39,778 nucleotides of DNA from Cocleimonas sp. (GTDB taxonomy: Bacteria; Pseudomonadota; Gammaproteobacteria; Thiotrichales; Thiotrichaceae): positions 1 to 39,778 of the forward strand of contig JAGLBW010000008.1 of NCBI GenBank assembly GCA_023146545.1. Reading direction: 5' to 3'. The translations under genes and the position numbers were made by a program. The notes below the pieces were generated by a model. The model was not told where the DNA came from. It saw only the letters and a program-made list of their open reading frames with translations, and ran no database searches. This document shows positions 19,001 through 26,732 of this stretch, piece by piece. How positions within the stretch are numbered: the stretch's first letter is position 1; each line of letters opens with the position of its first letter.

Positions 19001-19044
19001 TTGAGGGTGGTATTACAGCCCCCACAGCACCCGTTACAAGATAA
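16036..19044 (+). CDS. Large secreted DUF11-repeat surface protein
   Basis: The 1002-residue precursor has a signal peptide ending near VVQA (about residue 30). The mature N-terminus is a module shared with the two other large proteins of the locus: PLAGTEIKNLATVSYEDENG, then VAPQYRATLENDKTLISSAGQTVYFAHILTNIGN. DUF11-like sandwiches follow at about 210-340 (LTLKNTGSTAAINVDILDALP), 400-510, 580-680, 710-850 and 860-995. Calcium-loop-like motifs are DTSGNGQPDAGE, DNGDGDTDD, DTNGDGTLD, DVDGDNATD and DSDGDNVPD. It is acidic and Thr/Ser/Asp-rich, and has no LPxTG, PEP-CTERM or membrane anchor, so attachment must rely on other proteins. The C-terminal 130 residues resemble those of the 904-residue protein. 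It is probably extracellular and structural or adhesive. Confidence 0.85.
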   Translation: MNNTPFKRKPLARWVAFAFAATTVAGVVQAAAPLAGTEIKNLATVSYEDENGNKYTAQSNEAVITVAPQYRATLENDKTLISSAGQTVYFAHILTNIGNEKDTYQLATTAVDKSGTNVNPAITIYKDTSGNGQPDAGEPEITSLSLLPGKSSSIVIAYIVPANALEGDTVDIKLTATSVETGAIVKDIGDNGDGDTDDISATNDDKLTISSGSVLVLNKQSVIDTTQRKVTYTLTLKNTGSTAAINVDILDALPKVDTNGDGTLDTQTSLIAGSILTNGLLDSSDVKAVETDETTLGVDVDGDNATDGTKVIHAFDNTLPPNTTISIEYSINYEDTWAALGSIENTFTAFEDPDGDHLPPTGTTPPKSNKTHDEVPQNYGVNVRDDGTTATVSKGVNDGGDDNTDTNTDGTGDDDIQHVDTISSGDTVVFTHTVENKGNGDDKFNLMIDSTDFPSGTVFTFWNADGSVQLTDSDGDNVPDTGVLGQNKTMKIVVKADLPSGVSKSTESTATISATSSADPAATGNKKSDVTTLTLGSITAPAVDLSAVGATQPNTGFNDGGLENAHDEGPVFLKQGLVGGTVTFPMSVSNEAGSPDSFLLSYAKLPSGWTVVFKDNSATASKGDTITSTPFIPAGKTFEYIAVVSVSSAPAQALANSDRTADVDGHDITNDNGSVLAGADTDKDYVIDFIVTSAVDDTRKDSISHAIDVADIKSIEITPDGQNQIQPGGTIDYPHKLSNNGNIDEAVEIVASNNDPDWNSRTLIKKADGTLVEVTNLKSGDSVLVNNPDGTTTPVTLTDTDADKIVEFSLKPGQYINIIDTVFAPAVAAQGETNTTLIKVTNTDGTDRSSSKDNTNVILGQVRLVKKVALDVNCDHTAEGAFAEIQPSKVQPGQCAIWQITAKNEGDVPVKNVIVNDSISAYTDYVAGSLRIAGVQANPTDAVGDDQGEMDAATNKVTFYLGDDTDSSKKKGGELKSGESAVVQFTVKVEGGITAPTAPVTR

Positions 19045-19599
19045 AATAGACTTAATTGTAACGATAATATTACATTTCTTACCCCTTTAAGGTACTGATA
19101 AGTTTTTTATTTGGGTGAGCAGTGTAATAACAATAATATGATAGGTATTTATTCTAAGCCTTTGATTAAAAATAAAGGGCTTAGAATAAATATCGGTTCG
19201 ATTGTAAAACAGTAAAAATAAAACAAGGTGGGTTTCCCCTTTTGTAATGGTTTTTATTAAAAAATCATTAGCATATGCCTAAGTTTTGTTGGTATTTGGT
19301 TATTGTCACTTTTCAGCTGATTTTTTAATGTGGATAGTTAATGCAGATAGAAGGAAAAATAACAAAAAGGGGACATTAATTATCAAACCTCAACAGCGCC
19401 TAAACCCATAAAAATAATGTAGGTGTAATTAATAAATATCTTGATGGAGTCAGTTTTTTGTTCACTTTGAACAGCTTATTCCACAGGGTTGGATATTGTC
19501 TTATTTAATTTTCCTTAAAAAACTCAAAGCATAATGGCTTCCTGTCCAAAATAATGGGGTTGTTTTGAGTCAAAAATAATAAAAATAATGGTGGTAAAA
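19045..19599. other. Long non-coding gap inside the surface-protein locus
   Basis: These roughly 550 bases separate the 1002-residue gene from the giant barrel gene. They contain a strong hairpin (19146-19192), listed separately, and AT-rich sequence with no supported gene. The length suggests a second promoter or an untranslated regulatory leader for the giant gene, but I could not identify convincing boxes. Confidence 0.45.
19146..19192. repeat. 15-bp perfect inverted repeat (hairpin)
   Basis: TATTTATTCTAAGCC (19146-19160) and its exact reverse complement (19178-19192) flank a 17-base centre whose TTT and AAA add further pairing. No U tract follows. It could stabilise the 3' end of the upstream mRNA or act as a weak terminator. 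Confidence 0.7.
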
Positions 19600-22500
19600 A
19601 TGCGGGCTAGTTCTCAGGTTTGGCATAGTTTTCTTTCAATATTGTTACTGGGTATGGTAACCCTTTTGCCCGTTATGGCGGGTATTCCTCCAGCAGGGAC
19701 AAGTATTACCAATCGCGCTGAAGTGTCTTGGTTTGATCCACAAGATGGTTTGGTGAAAAAACGCTATTCCAATATTGCGATTATTATTGTTGCTCCTCAA
19801 TTTGGCGTATTATTTGAAGATAATAATAGACGTTATGCCAGTTCAGGACAAATTGTAGATCTACCTCATCGTATTAAAAATATTGGAAATATTGCTTCTA
19901 GTTATACGCTGCAAATTAAACAAAAAACCTCTGATTCGGGTAACTTGAAAAATATTGAAGTGTTTATTGATCTGAATGGTAATGGGGTTGTTGATCAAGG
20001 TGAAGAGAAATTATTTCCTATTGATTGTCAACAAGATGTGAAAGATAAAACGTGTTATTCCTTGCCACAGTTAAACACGGGGAAAATCGTTCAATTTGTT
20101 ATTCGGGGAGGCACTTCAATTAATGATCTGATTGGTGATACTTATAGTATGAGTGTTTCCGTTATGCCCTTAGACCATCCCGACAAAATCAAAATACGGC
20201 AGAATACGGTAACAGTGATTGAAGGCGCTAATATCAACATCATAAAAACGGTTGGTCCTGTTTGTGGGACACCGATTAAACCGAATGAGATTGTTAAATT
20301 TACGATTAACTTTAATAATGTGGGAGATCAAGAGCCAATAGCTAACGAGATTGTAATTGATAATGAGTTATTGTCTGGGGTTGTTGTGGAAGATACGATT
20401 CAAGCTAATTTAGTATTACAAAAAACAACACCATTGCCGATACATGCACCCGTACAATCTATTTTATTAGTTCAATTAGTGGAAAATAATAACAGCAACC
20501 GTTGGGTGAAGTTTGAAACATGGGATGGAAAAGCGGTTGTCAGCAAAATAGGCTTATTCCTTCCTGTATCAGAAATGAAACAGAATCAAAGTGGTAAATT
20601 GGTTTATCAGTTAACCGCGAATAATAAAATAATCTCACGTACTGTTTCAGGGGCTGCGACTTTAAACTTAGGGAAAACTGTGTTTAAGAGTAATAGTGTT
20701 TGTGTCACCTTAGCGCCTAATTCAAAGGAAATTGAAGGCAGTAAAGAAAACGCCAAAATTCGTTTTCTTACGCCACGTTTTGATTTAAAAAAGAAAAATC
20801 AAGCCCCAGATTTTTATAATGATGATGACTTTAAAGATGCGAGCTTCTATCGTATGGATCATGACAATAGCCATTATCAAGTCGCACGTGATGGTGTGTA
20901 TATTGAAGTACATTCAACGGGTTTGAATGATGATGATGCAAACGTTGAAATACATACCGTTAAAATAAGTTCAGGTAAGGGTGATACACTTTATGTGGTG
21001 ATAAAAGAAACGGGGGTGAATACAGGAATCTTCAGAGCCATTCGCCCGATTCGTTTAAGTGTCAAAGATAAAGGTGCAGGACAAACATGTCCTGCGGGGA
21101 AAAATAAGCAGGTACTTTATAATAATATCATTGATGGCAGTTGTACCTTGCAAGGGAGTCCTGATGGCGCTATTCAAGTCAGCATGGATGATCCCGGTGT
21201 GGGTACGTTGTTAAAGGATGCTGCCTTAATTGATCCTTTAGGAATTGTTTTTGATGCTGCCTTTAATACACCGATTAAGGGAGCGACTGTTGTGATTCGC
21301 ACCCCTAATGGTGAGATTGCAATAGACCCTTTAACTGACGAACCCTATGAAATTCAACACACTAAAGAAGATGGAAAATATCAATTCCCCTTCCTTTTTC
21401 CTGGTTATTATTATATTGATGTAGTCGCCCCTAAAAATTATAGCTTTCCCAGTAAAATGAAAGCAGAGGTCTTTAGGAGTAGAGAAGTGAACCAATATTC
21501 TTATGGTAAAGATGGTTATTACAGTACGCTAGGATCAGGGGTTTTTAAACTTGAATCGTTGTTGATTTCTGATATTCCACTTGATCCCAATGAAACGATT
21601 AAAAATGGGCTCGTGTTGACTAAAACCGTAGGCTCTGAAGTGGTTAGTGTCGGTGATTTTGTTAACTATTCATTGAAAATTGAAAATAAAACGGGACAGA
21701 ATCTATACGCAATAAAAGTGGAAGATCATCTACCCTATGGTTTTCGTTATGTTGAGGGCAGTACTTTTCTGGATAAACAATCTATTGATGATCCTGAGGG
21801 TGCGCCAGGTCCTATTTTAACGTTTTCCAACCTTTCTTTTAATAGTGCTTTAGATAAAAAACCGCATTTTTTAACGTATAAAGCCAGAATTTCTGCGGGG
21901 GGGATGGGAAGTGACGGTATCAATCGTGCCAAACTGATTGGGCGTACGATTACCAGTTATTACTTTAGTTCAAAAGAATCTGCTGCTAAAGTCAAAATAA
22001 GTCAATCTAATGTACTGGGTGATCACGGTATTATTTTTGGTAAAGTCTATGTTGATGCCGATTGCAGTAATCTTCAATCAGGGGGAGAGTGGCCCATCGG
22101 TGGGGTCAAAATCTATTTGGAAAATGGTACGTGGGTAATTACTGATGGTAATGGTCAATATAGCCTGTACGGTATTAAAACAGGTAACCATATGGTTAAA
22201 GTTGATCCAATTAGTTTGCCAGAAGGTATTATATTAAAACCATTGGATAACCGTAACATGGCAGATGGAGGGAGTCGTTTGGTTGATATGAAACGTGGTG
22301 GATTCCATCGTGCAGACTTTGCTGCTGCTTGTCCTAAAGAAGAAACTGAAATTATTTACGAGCAAATTATGGCACGTAATGGGGGAAATACTGATTGGAT
22401 GTTGGATCGTGCCAGCAAATATAATCCGTCTAAAACAACAAAAAATAACAATCTACCCTCATCCAGGGCAGATGGTGATCTTTCTAATGGTACGGTTGGT

Positions 22501-25500
22501 TTTATTAGAAATGCTTTAAAAGCTAAAATTGCGGCAGGAAAGGCGATTAATCGGGGATATTCCATCGAACTAGGGCGTTATGCTGATTCTGAAAAGGCAA
22601 AAAAAATGCAAGGGGGTTTACCCCAAACGATTCAATATAGAAGCTTTATTTATAAAACAGGGGATACCTACTCCTTACGGTTTAGTTTCGATTTAAAGAA
22701 AGCTAATATGGTTGCTTTACAATCTAAATTTAACGATAAATCCTTTAGACCTAAAGTCGTTGCTACGATTTATGAGCGTTTGCCTGATGCGGTTGTAGAC
22801 CGTTTAGAATCCTCCTCAACAGGGGAAACCATGTTGCAACCTACAGTGGCAGCGAAAACGATTACCAAAAAACAAGGGAGAGCAGGGACATGGTTATGGC
22901 CAAAAAATAAGATCAGCCTTGATGGTCGTTTTATGGCAGTGATTCGTTCTGGCATGGTGCCAACGTTACGGGTTAATGGCAAAAATATCCCTAAATCTAA
23001 AATTGGGGAGCGTATTTCAAACCGTCGAGAACGTGCTCAAGTGGTTGCTTGGTATGGTGTCGAGCTTAAAGCAGGTGATAATCAGGTTGAAATTTTTGCT
23101 AAAGATCCTTTTGGTAATTCACGTACCCTTGCTAAGGGTGTGTTTAGACGACCTGTTATGGCAGAAACGTTAACCTTTTCGAGTCATAAAGATGAGCTTC
23201 CAGCAGATGGAGGACGTTCTTATTTACCCTTAACGATTAAATTATTAGATGCAAATGGTCACCCTGCACGTGGTATTCACTTTGTGACGCTTGAAACGAG
23301 TGATGGCAGCTGGGTGGAGCGTGATATTCAAGATCAAACTAGAGGACATCAGGTCAGGGTCATGAATGGTGAGCGTGTTGTTCATTTACGTAGCTCTGAG
23401 CACACAGGGGATATTACATTGCGTGCCTATGATGGAAAAATGAAAGCGGAACTTAAAATCGTACAAACAGCCCCTCTGCGTCCCCTTATGGCGGCAGGTA
23501 TTTTCGAAATTGGAGCGAGTCGAAGTTATTTTAATAACCGTAAACAAGCCCCTTTATCACAGAAAAATGCAATAGAACGTCATGGACGTGCTGCCGTCTT
23601 TATGAAAGGGCGTGTTCGGGGTGATGTCCATTTAACCTTTGCTTATGATTCGGATAAAAAGGCGAAGGGTGAACGCTTTAGAGATATTAACCCTAATGAG
23701 CAGTACCCTGTTTATGGTGATGATTCTCGGCGGGGTTACGAAGCTCAAAGTCGCAGTAAATTGTATGCCAAGATTGAGAAAAATAAGAACAGCGTCATGT
23801 ACGGTGATTATTTGACTGATTCTAAAACTAATCATGACAGTGTGGCACGCGTACAACGCAGTCTAACAGGATTTAATGCCGTGATTGATACGGGTAAAAC
23901 CCGTGTTCAAGCGTATATTTCACGTCCTGAAGATGGTCATATTGCGAATGAAGAACACCGTGGCAAAGGCACTGCCTTGAATTATCGAATGCGTTATTAT
24001 CCGATTGTCCGTAATAGTGAAGTTCTTGAGATTGTAACCTACTCGCGTGATAACAAGGGCGTGGTCATTAACATTCGTAAAATGAGTCGGTTTGGTGATT
24101 ACAATGTGGATGATTTGACGGGTGATTTAAGCTTTAGCGATGTAATTCCTACTGTCGATGAGAATCAAAACCCTGTCTTTATCCGTGTTAGTTATGATGT
24201 AGAGGGTGATGGGGAGAAATATACCGTTGCTGGGGTAAGTGTCAATCAACAAATCGGCAAAAATTTGAATGTTGGGCTCAGCCATTCTTATGATGATAAC
24301 GCCAGCAAAGGGAAGACGGTGACAGGAATTTCTGCCGAATATAAAACAAAAGATACTCGTATTACGGCAAGTGTAGCGACATTGAAACACCGTGCAGAAA
24401 GTAAAAAACAAGCCAATGCTGTCCGTATTAGTGTTGATCATCAATGGAATGAGGGAGCTAAAACGAATGTTATTTATGGTCGTGCCGATCACGGTTATGA
24501 TAACTCATCAGGTGGTGTAACCGCAGGGCGGGAGGAGTTACGCGTTGCACACCGTCAACGTTTGACTAAAAATGTGGGGGTTAATGTTGAAGCTATCCAC
24601 AGTAAAAGTTTAACGAGAGCAGAGTCTGAACAGAGTGTTGGTGTAACAGCGGATGCTAACGTTGGGGACTGGACATTAAAAGCAGGGGCGCGCCACATTA
24701 AAAACACAAGGGATGAAGAACCTTTTAATACGATTATTGTCGGTGCAAAAGCCCCTATTAATATCGGTAAACGCAGAGGTAATGTCTTTGCAGAGTATGA
24801 GCAGGACATTAGTACGACAGAGCGCAAACGTATTGCAGTCGGTGCAGATTTGCAAGTGCATGATAAAGTGAAGTTGTATACCAAGGCAGAACAGATCAAT
24901 AGTGCATCAGGAGTGTCAGGGTTAACGAAAGGTCAGGCGCAAACGACATTCTCGGCTGGGGTTAGATCCAATATTTTACCCTCTACAGAAATCTATTCGG
25001 AGTATCGTTTACGTGGTACAACGACAGGGCGTGATCTGGAAACCGCATCAGGTATTAAAGGTGACTATGAATTAAAGAAAGGATTATCTGTTGCGCCCCA
25101 TTTGGAGGTTGTAAAAAACATTGAAGATTCAACAAAAGATTCTGTCTCCGTGTCATTAGGTGCAAAAGATCTGAGGGATAAAAATGCCCGAAAAAGTGGA
25201 CGTATTGAAGTGCGCCATACTGATAAGCGTGATTATGTGGGGGTAGAAGGAACGTATGTCTCCCGTTTAGATGAAGAGTGGAGTATGTTAATGCGTGATT
25301 CTGCCCGTTTTGATTGGAATCGGGAAAAAGAAGAGCTAGGATTTAATAATACCTTTTCCATTGGCTTATCCCTGCGCCCTCGTAATAGCAATAAACACAG
25401 CATGTTATTTTTGTATGAGAATAAAGTAAAGCGTGGTTTTGGTGCAGAAGAAGATTGCAGTAAAAATATTTTGTCCACACATCAAAGTTATAATATTAGC

Positions 25501-25971
25501 GAAACCTTGACGATTTCAGGGCGGTTGGGTGATAAATATACGGTTTGTTCTGATGAGGGTGTGAGTACTCACTCTAATACAGGATTGGTTGATGGGCGTT
25601 TGATTTGGGATATTAATAAACGCTTTGATATTGACCTACATGGGGGTGTGTTAACAACAAATTACTTTAAAGAAAGACAATACTCAGCAGGTGTAGGTCT
25701 AAATTATTTAGTTCGGGAAAACCTACGGGTGGGGGCGGGCTATAATATTAAAGGGTTTAGTGATGAAGACCTTGATAGTGAAGGCTATAACAAACAAGGT
25801 GTCTATGTTGGCATGCAGTATAAGTTTGATGAAAAAGATTTAGGTTGGCTCAGTGGTGAACAGCAGCCTGATCGTAACCGTGTAGAAATACCAACAAATA
25901 ACAATTATATTGATAATGACCGTCCTAAAAAAGGTGCTTTGGATACGGTTAAATCATGGTTTGGGGGATAA
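19600..25971 (+). CDS. Giant DUF11/SdrD-B-like outer-membrane beta-barrel protein
   Basis: About 2123 residues. After a signal peptide (WHSFLSILLLGMVTLLPVMA) comes the locus-specific N-terminal module (PPAGTSITNRAEVSWFDPQDG; APQFGVLFEDNN). DUF11-like sandwiches lie at about 210-370 and 670-800, carboxypeptidase-regulatory-like modules at about 540-625 (IKGATVVIRTPNGE...EDGKYQFPFLFPGYY) and 810-885 (FGKVYVDADC...GVKIYLENG...DGNGQYSLYGI), and an Ig/invasin-like domain at about 1195-1285 (LPADGGRSYLPLTIKLLDANG). From about 1297 to 2076 the chain alternates short amphipathic strands and turns, starting near YPVYGDDSRRGYEAQS and ending in GVYVGMQYKF, a typical outer-membrane terminal strand. A polar tail of about 45 residues follows. 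I start at 19600, where GGTGG gives the better ribosome-binding site; an ATG at 19588 is the alternative. An outer-membrane location is likely; the transport or display role is inferred. Confidence 0.85.
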   Translation: MRASSQVWHSFLSILLLGMVTLLPVMAGIPPAGTSITNRAEVSWFDPQDGLVKKRYSNIAIIIVAPQFGVLFEDNNRRYASSGQIVDLPHRIKNIGNIASSYTLQIKQKTSDSGNLKNIEVFIDLNGNGVVDQGEEKLFPIDCQQDVKDKTCYSLPQLNTGKIVQFVIRGGTSINDLIGDTYSMSVSVMPLDHPDKIKIRQNTVTVIEGANINIIKTVGPVCGTPIKPNEIVKFTINFNNVGDQEPIANEIVIDNELLSGVVVEDTIQANLVLQKTTPLPIHAPVQSILLVQLVENNNSNRWVKFETWDGKAVVSKIGLFLPVSEMKQNQSGKLVYQLTANNKIISRTVSGAATLNLGKTVFKSNSVCVTLAPNSKEIEGSKENAKIRFLTPRFDLKKKNQAPDFYNDDDFKDASFYRMDHDNSHYQVARDGVYIEVHSTGLNDDDANVEIHTVKISSGKGDTLYVVIKETGVNTGIFRAIRPIRLSVKDKGAGQTCPAGKNKQVLYNNIIDGSCTLQGSPDGAIQVSMDDPGVGTLLKDAALIDPLGIVFDAAFNTPIKGATVVIRTPNGEIAIDPLTDEPYEIQHTKEDGKYQFPFLFPGYYYIDVVAPKNYSFPSKMKAEVFRSREVNQYSYGKDGYYSTLGSGVFKLESLLISDIPLDPNETIKNGLVLTKTVGSEVVSVGDFVNYSLKIENKTGQNLYAIKVEDHLPYGFRYVEGSTFLDKQSIDDPEGAPGPILTFSNLSFNSALDKKPHFLTYKARISAGGMGSDGINRAKLIGRTITSYYFSSKESAAKVKISQSNVLGDHGIIFGKVYVDADCSNLQSGGEWPIGGVKIYLENGTWVITDGNGQYSLYGIKTGNHMVKVDPISLPEGIILKPLDNRNMADGGSRLVDMKRGGFHRADFAAACPKEETEIIYEQIMARNGGNTDWMLDRASKYNPSKTTKNNNLPSSRADGDLSNGTVGFIRNALKAKIAAGKAINRGYSIELGRYADSEKAKKMQGGLPQTIQYRSFIYKTGDTYSLRFSFDLKKANMVALQSKFNDKSFRPKVVATIYERLPDAVVDRLESSSTGETMLQPTVAAKTITKKQGRAGTWLWPKNKISLDGRFMAVIRSGMVPTLRVNGKNIPKSKIGERISNRRERAQVVAWYGVELKAGDNQVEIFAKDPFGNSRTLAKGVFRRPVMAETLTFSSHKDELPADGGRSYLPLTIKLLDANGHPARGIHFVTLETSDGSWVERDIQDQTRGHQVRVMNGERVVHLRSSEHTGDITLRAYDGKMKAELKIVQTAPLRPLMAAGIFEIGASRSYFNNRKQAPLSQKNAIERHGRAAVFMKGRVRGDVHLTFAYDSDKKAKGERFRDINPNEQYPVYGDDSRRGYEAQSRSKLYAKIEKNKNSVMYGDYLTDSKTNHDSVARVQRSLTGFNAVIDTGKTRVQAYISRPEDGHIANEEHRGKGTALNYRMRYYPIVRNSEVLEIVTYSRDNKGVVINIRKMSRFGDYNVDDLTGDLSFSDVIPTVDENQNPVFIRVSYDVEGDGEKYTVAGVSVNQQIGKNLNVGLSHSYDDNASKGKTVTGISAEYKTKDTRITASVATLKHRAESKKQANAVRISVDHQWNEGAKTNVIYGRADHGYDNSSGGVTAGREELRVAHRQRLTKNVGVNVEAIHSKSLTRAESEQSVGVTADANVGDWTLKAGARHIKNTRDEEPFNTIIVGAKAPINIGKRRGNVFAEYEQDISTTERKRIAVGADLQVHDKVKLYTKAEQINSASGVSGLTKGQAQTTFSAGVRSNILPSTEIYSEYRLRGTTTGRDLETASGIKGDYELKKGLSVAPHLEVVKNIEDSTKDSVSVSLGAKDLRDKNARKSGRIEVRHTDKRDYVGVEGTYVSRLDEEWSMLMRDSARFDWNREKEELGFNNTFSIGLSLRPRNSNKHSMLFLYENKVKRGFGAEEDCSKNILSTHQSYNISETLTISGRLGDKYTVCSDEGVSTHSNTGLVDGRLIWDINKRFDIDLHGGVLTTNYFKERQYSAGVGLNYLVRENLRVGAGYNIKGFSDEDLDSEGYNKQGVYVGMQYKFDEKDLGWLSGEQQPDRNRVEIPTNNNYIDNDRPKKGALDTVKSWFGG

Positions 25972-25976
25972 TAATA

Positions 25977-26681
25977 ATGAAAAACTTACAACAACAGATA
26001 AAGAAAGCAATGATATCAAGGCTAAAACAAGCCACTTTAATCAGCATTAGTTTGATACTGGTGTCAGGTTGCTCAAGCACGGATACGTTGTATGCTAAAT
26101 ACGATGATAATTGTGATATCCCGAAGCCAAAAGTGAAAATTGTTGAGCGTGTGGTCGAAAAAGTTAAAATACAGAAAGAGTACGTTACTCAATATAAGAC
26201 GAAATACAAAACTAAAATAAAGTATAAGACAAAATATAAAACTAAAATAAAATATATCACCAAAGGTAGTCAAGGCATTCATTGGGAGCCTGCGGTTTAT
26301 TTTGGGTTTGATAAATCAATCCTAACCGTCGTAGCTCGACAACGTTTAAATGAAGATATTCGGGTATTAAAAAAATATCGGCAACTTACTTTGAGTGTGC
26401 AGTCGTTTACTGATCAAAAAGGTTCGAATCGTTACAATCGTAAATTAGCATTAAAACGGCAACAAGCGGTTATTTCATTTTTGGTTTCTCAGGGGATTAA
26501 AAGTAGCCGTATCCGTGTTTCGCCCTTAGGTGAAGAGTTGCCTATTTTAGGTCAATCGAAACAAGAGCGAAGTATTAACCGTCGCGTAGAATTGATGTTG
26601 CTGGATAACACAGGTCGCCCTCTGGCATTGGATATTCAGCCCAAACCCTCACCTTTTAAGCCACCATTGCCAATGCGTTAA
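25977..26681 (+). CDS. OmpA-family peptidoglycan-binding lipoprotein
   Basis: The 234-residue lipoprotein has lipobox LVSGC with Cys32 and Ser after it, consistent with outer-membrane sorting. Residues about 50-85 form a Lys/Tyr/Thr-rich linker built from two copies of YKTKYKTKIK. The C-terminal OmpA-like domain (about 90-220) carries FGFDKSILT, FTDQKGSNRYNRKLALKRQQAV with the Asp and Arg that bind diaminopimelate in this family, the GEELP strand and the final NRRVELML. The start at 25977 is chosen because GGGGG (25963-25967), inside the end of the upstream barrel gene, is at the right distance. The gap to the barrel stop is five bases, so translation is probably coupled. It is likely the wall anchor of the barrel protein. 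Confidence 0.9.
   Translation: MKNLQQQIKKAMISRLKQATLISISLILVSGCSSTDTLYAKYDDNCDIPKPKVKIVERVVEKVKIQKEYVTQYKTKYKTKIKYKTKYKTKIKYITKGSQGIHWEPAVYFGFDKSILTVVARQRLNEDIRVLKKYRQLTLSVQSFTDQKGSNRYNRKLALKRQQAVISFLVSQGIKSSRIRVSPLGEELPILGQSKQERSINRRVELMLLDNTGRPLALDIQPKPSPFKPPLPMR
26193..26252 (+). repeat. Two 30-bp tandem direct repeats in the lipoprotein linker
   Basis: Units 26193-26222 and 26223-26252 match at 27 of 30 bases and encode two copies of YKTKYKTKIK. All three differences are synonymous, suggesting duplication followed by selection on the peptide. Confidence 0.8.
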
Positions 26682-26732
26682 TATTGTATCGCTTTTCGTA
26701 ATACCTAAAATAATGATAATAATAAGTGAAAA

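Noticed and set aside
16036-19044. Possible sortase, PEP-CTERM or type IX sorting signal at the end of the DUF11 protein
   Set aside because: The C-terminus has no LPxTG, no PEP motif with a hydrophobic helix and basic tail, and no conserved sorting domain.
24127-24492. 121-codon open frame antisense to the barrel gene
   Set aside because: Ile/Thr/Asn-rich shadow of alternating beta-strand codons, without start signals.
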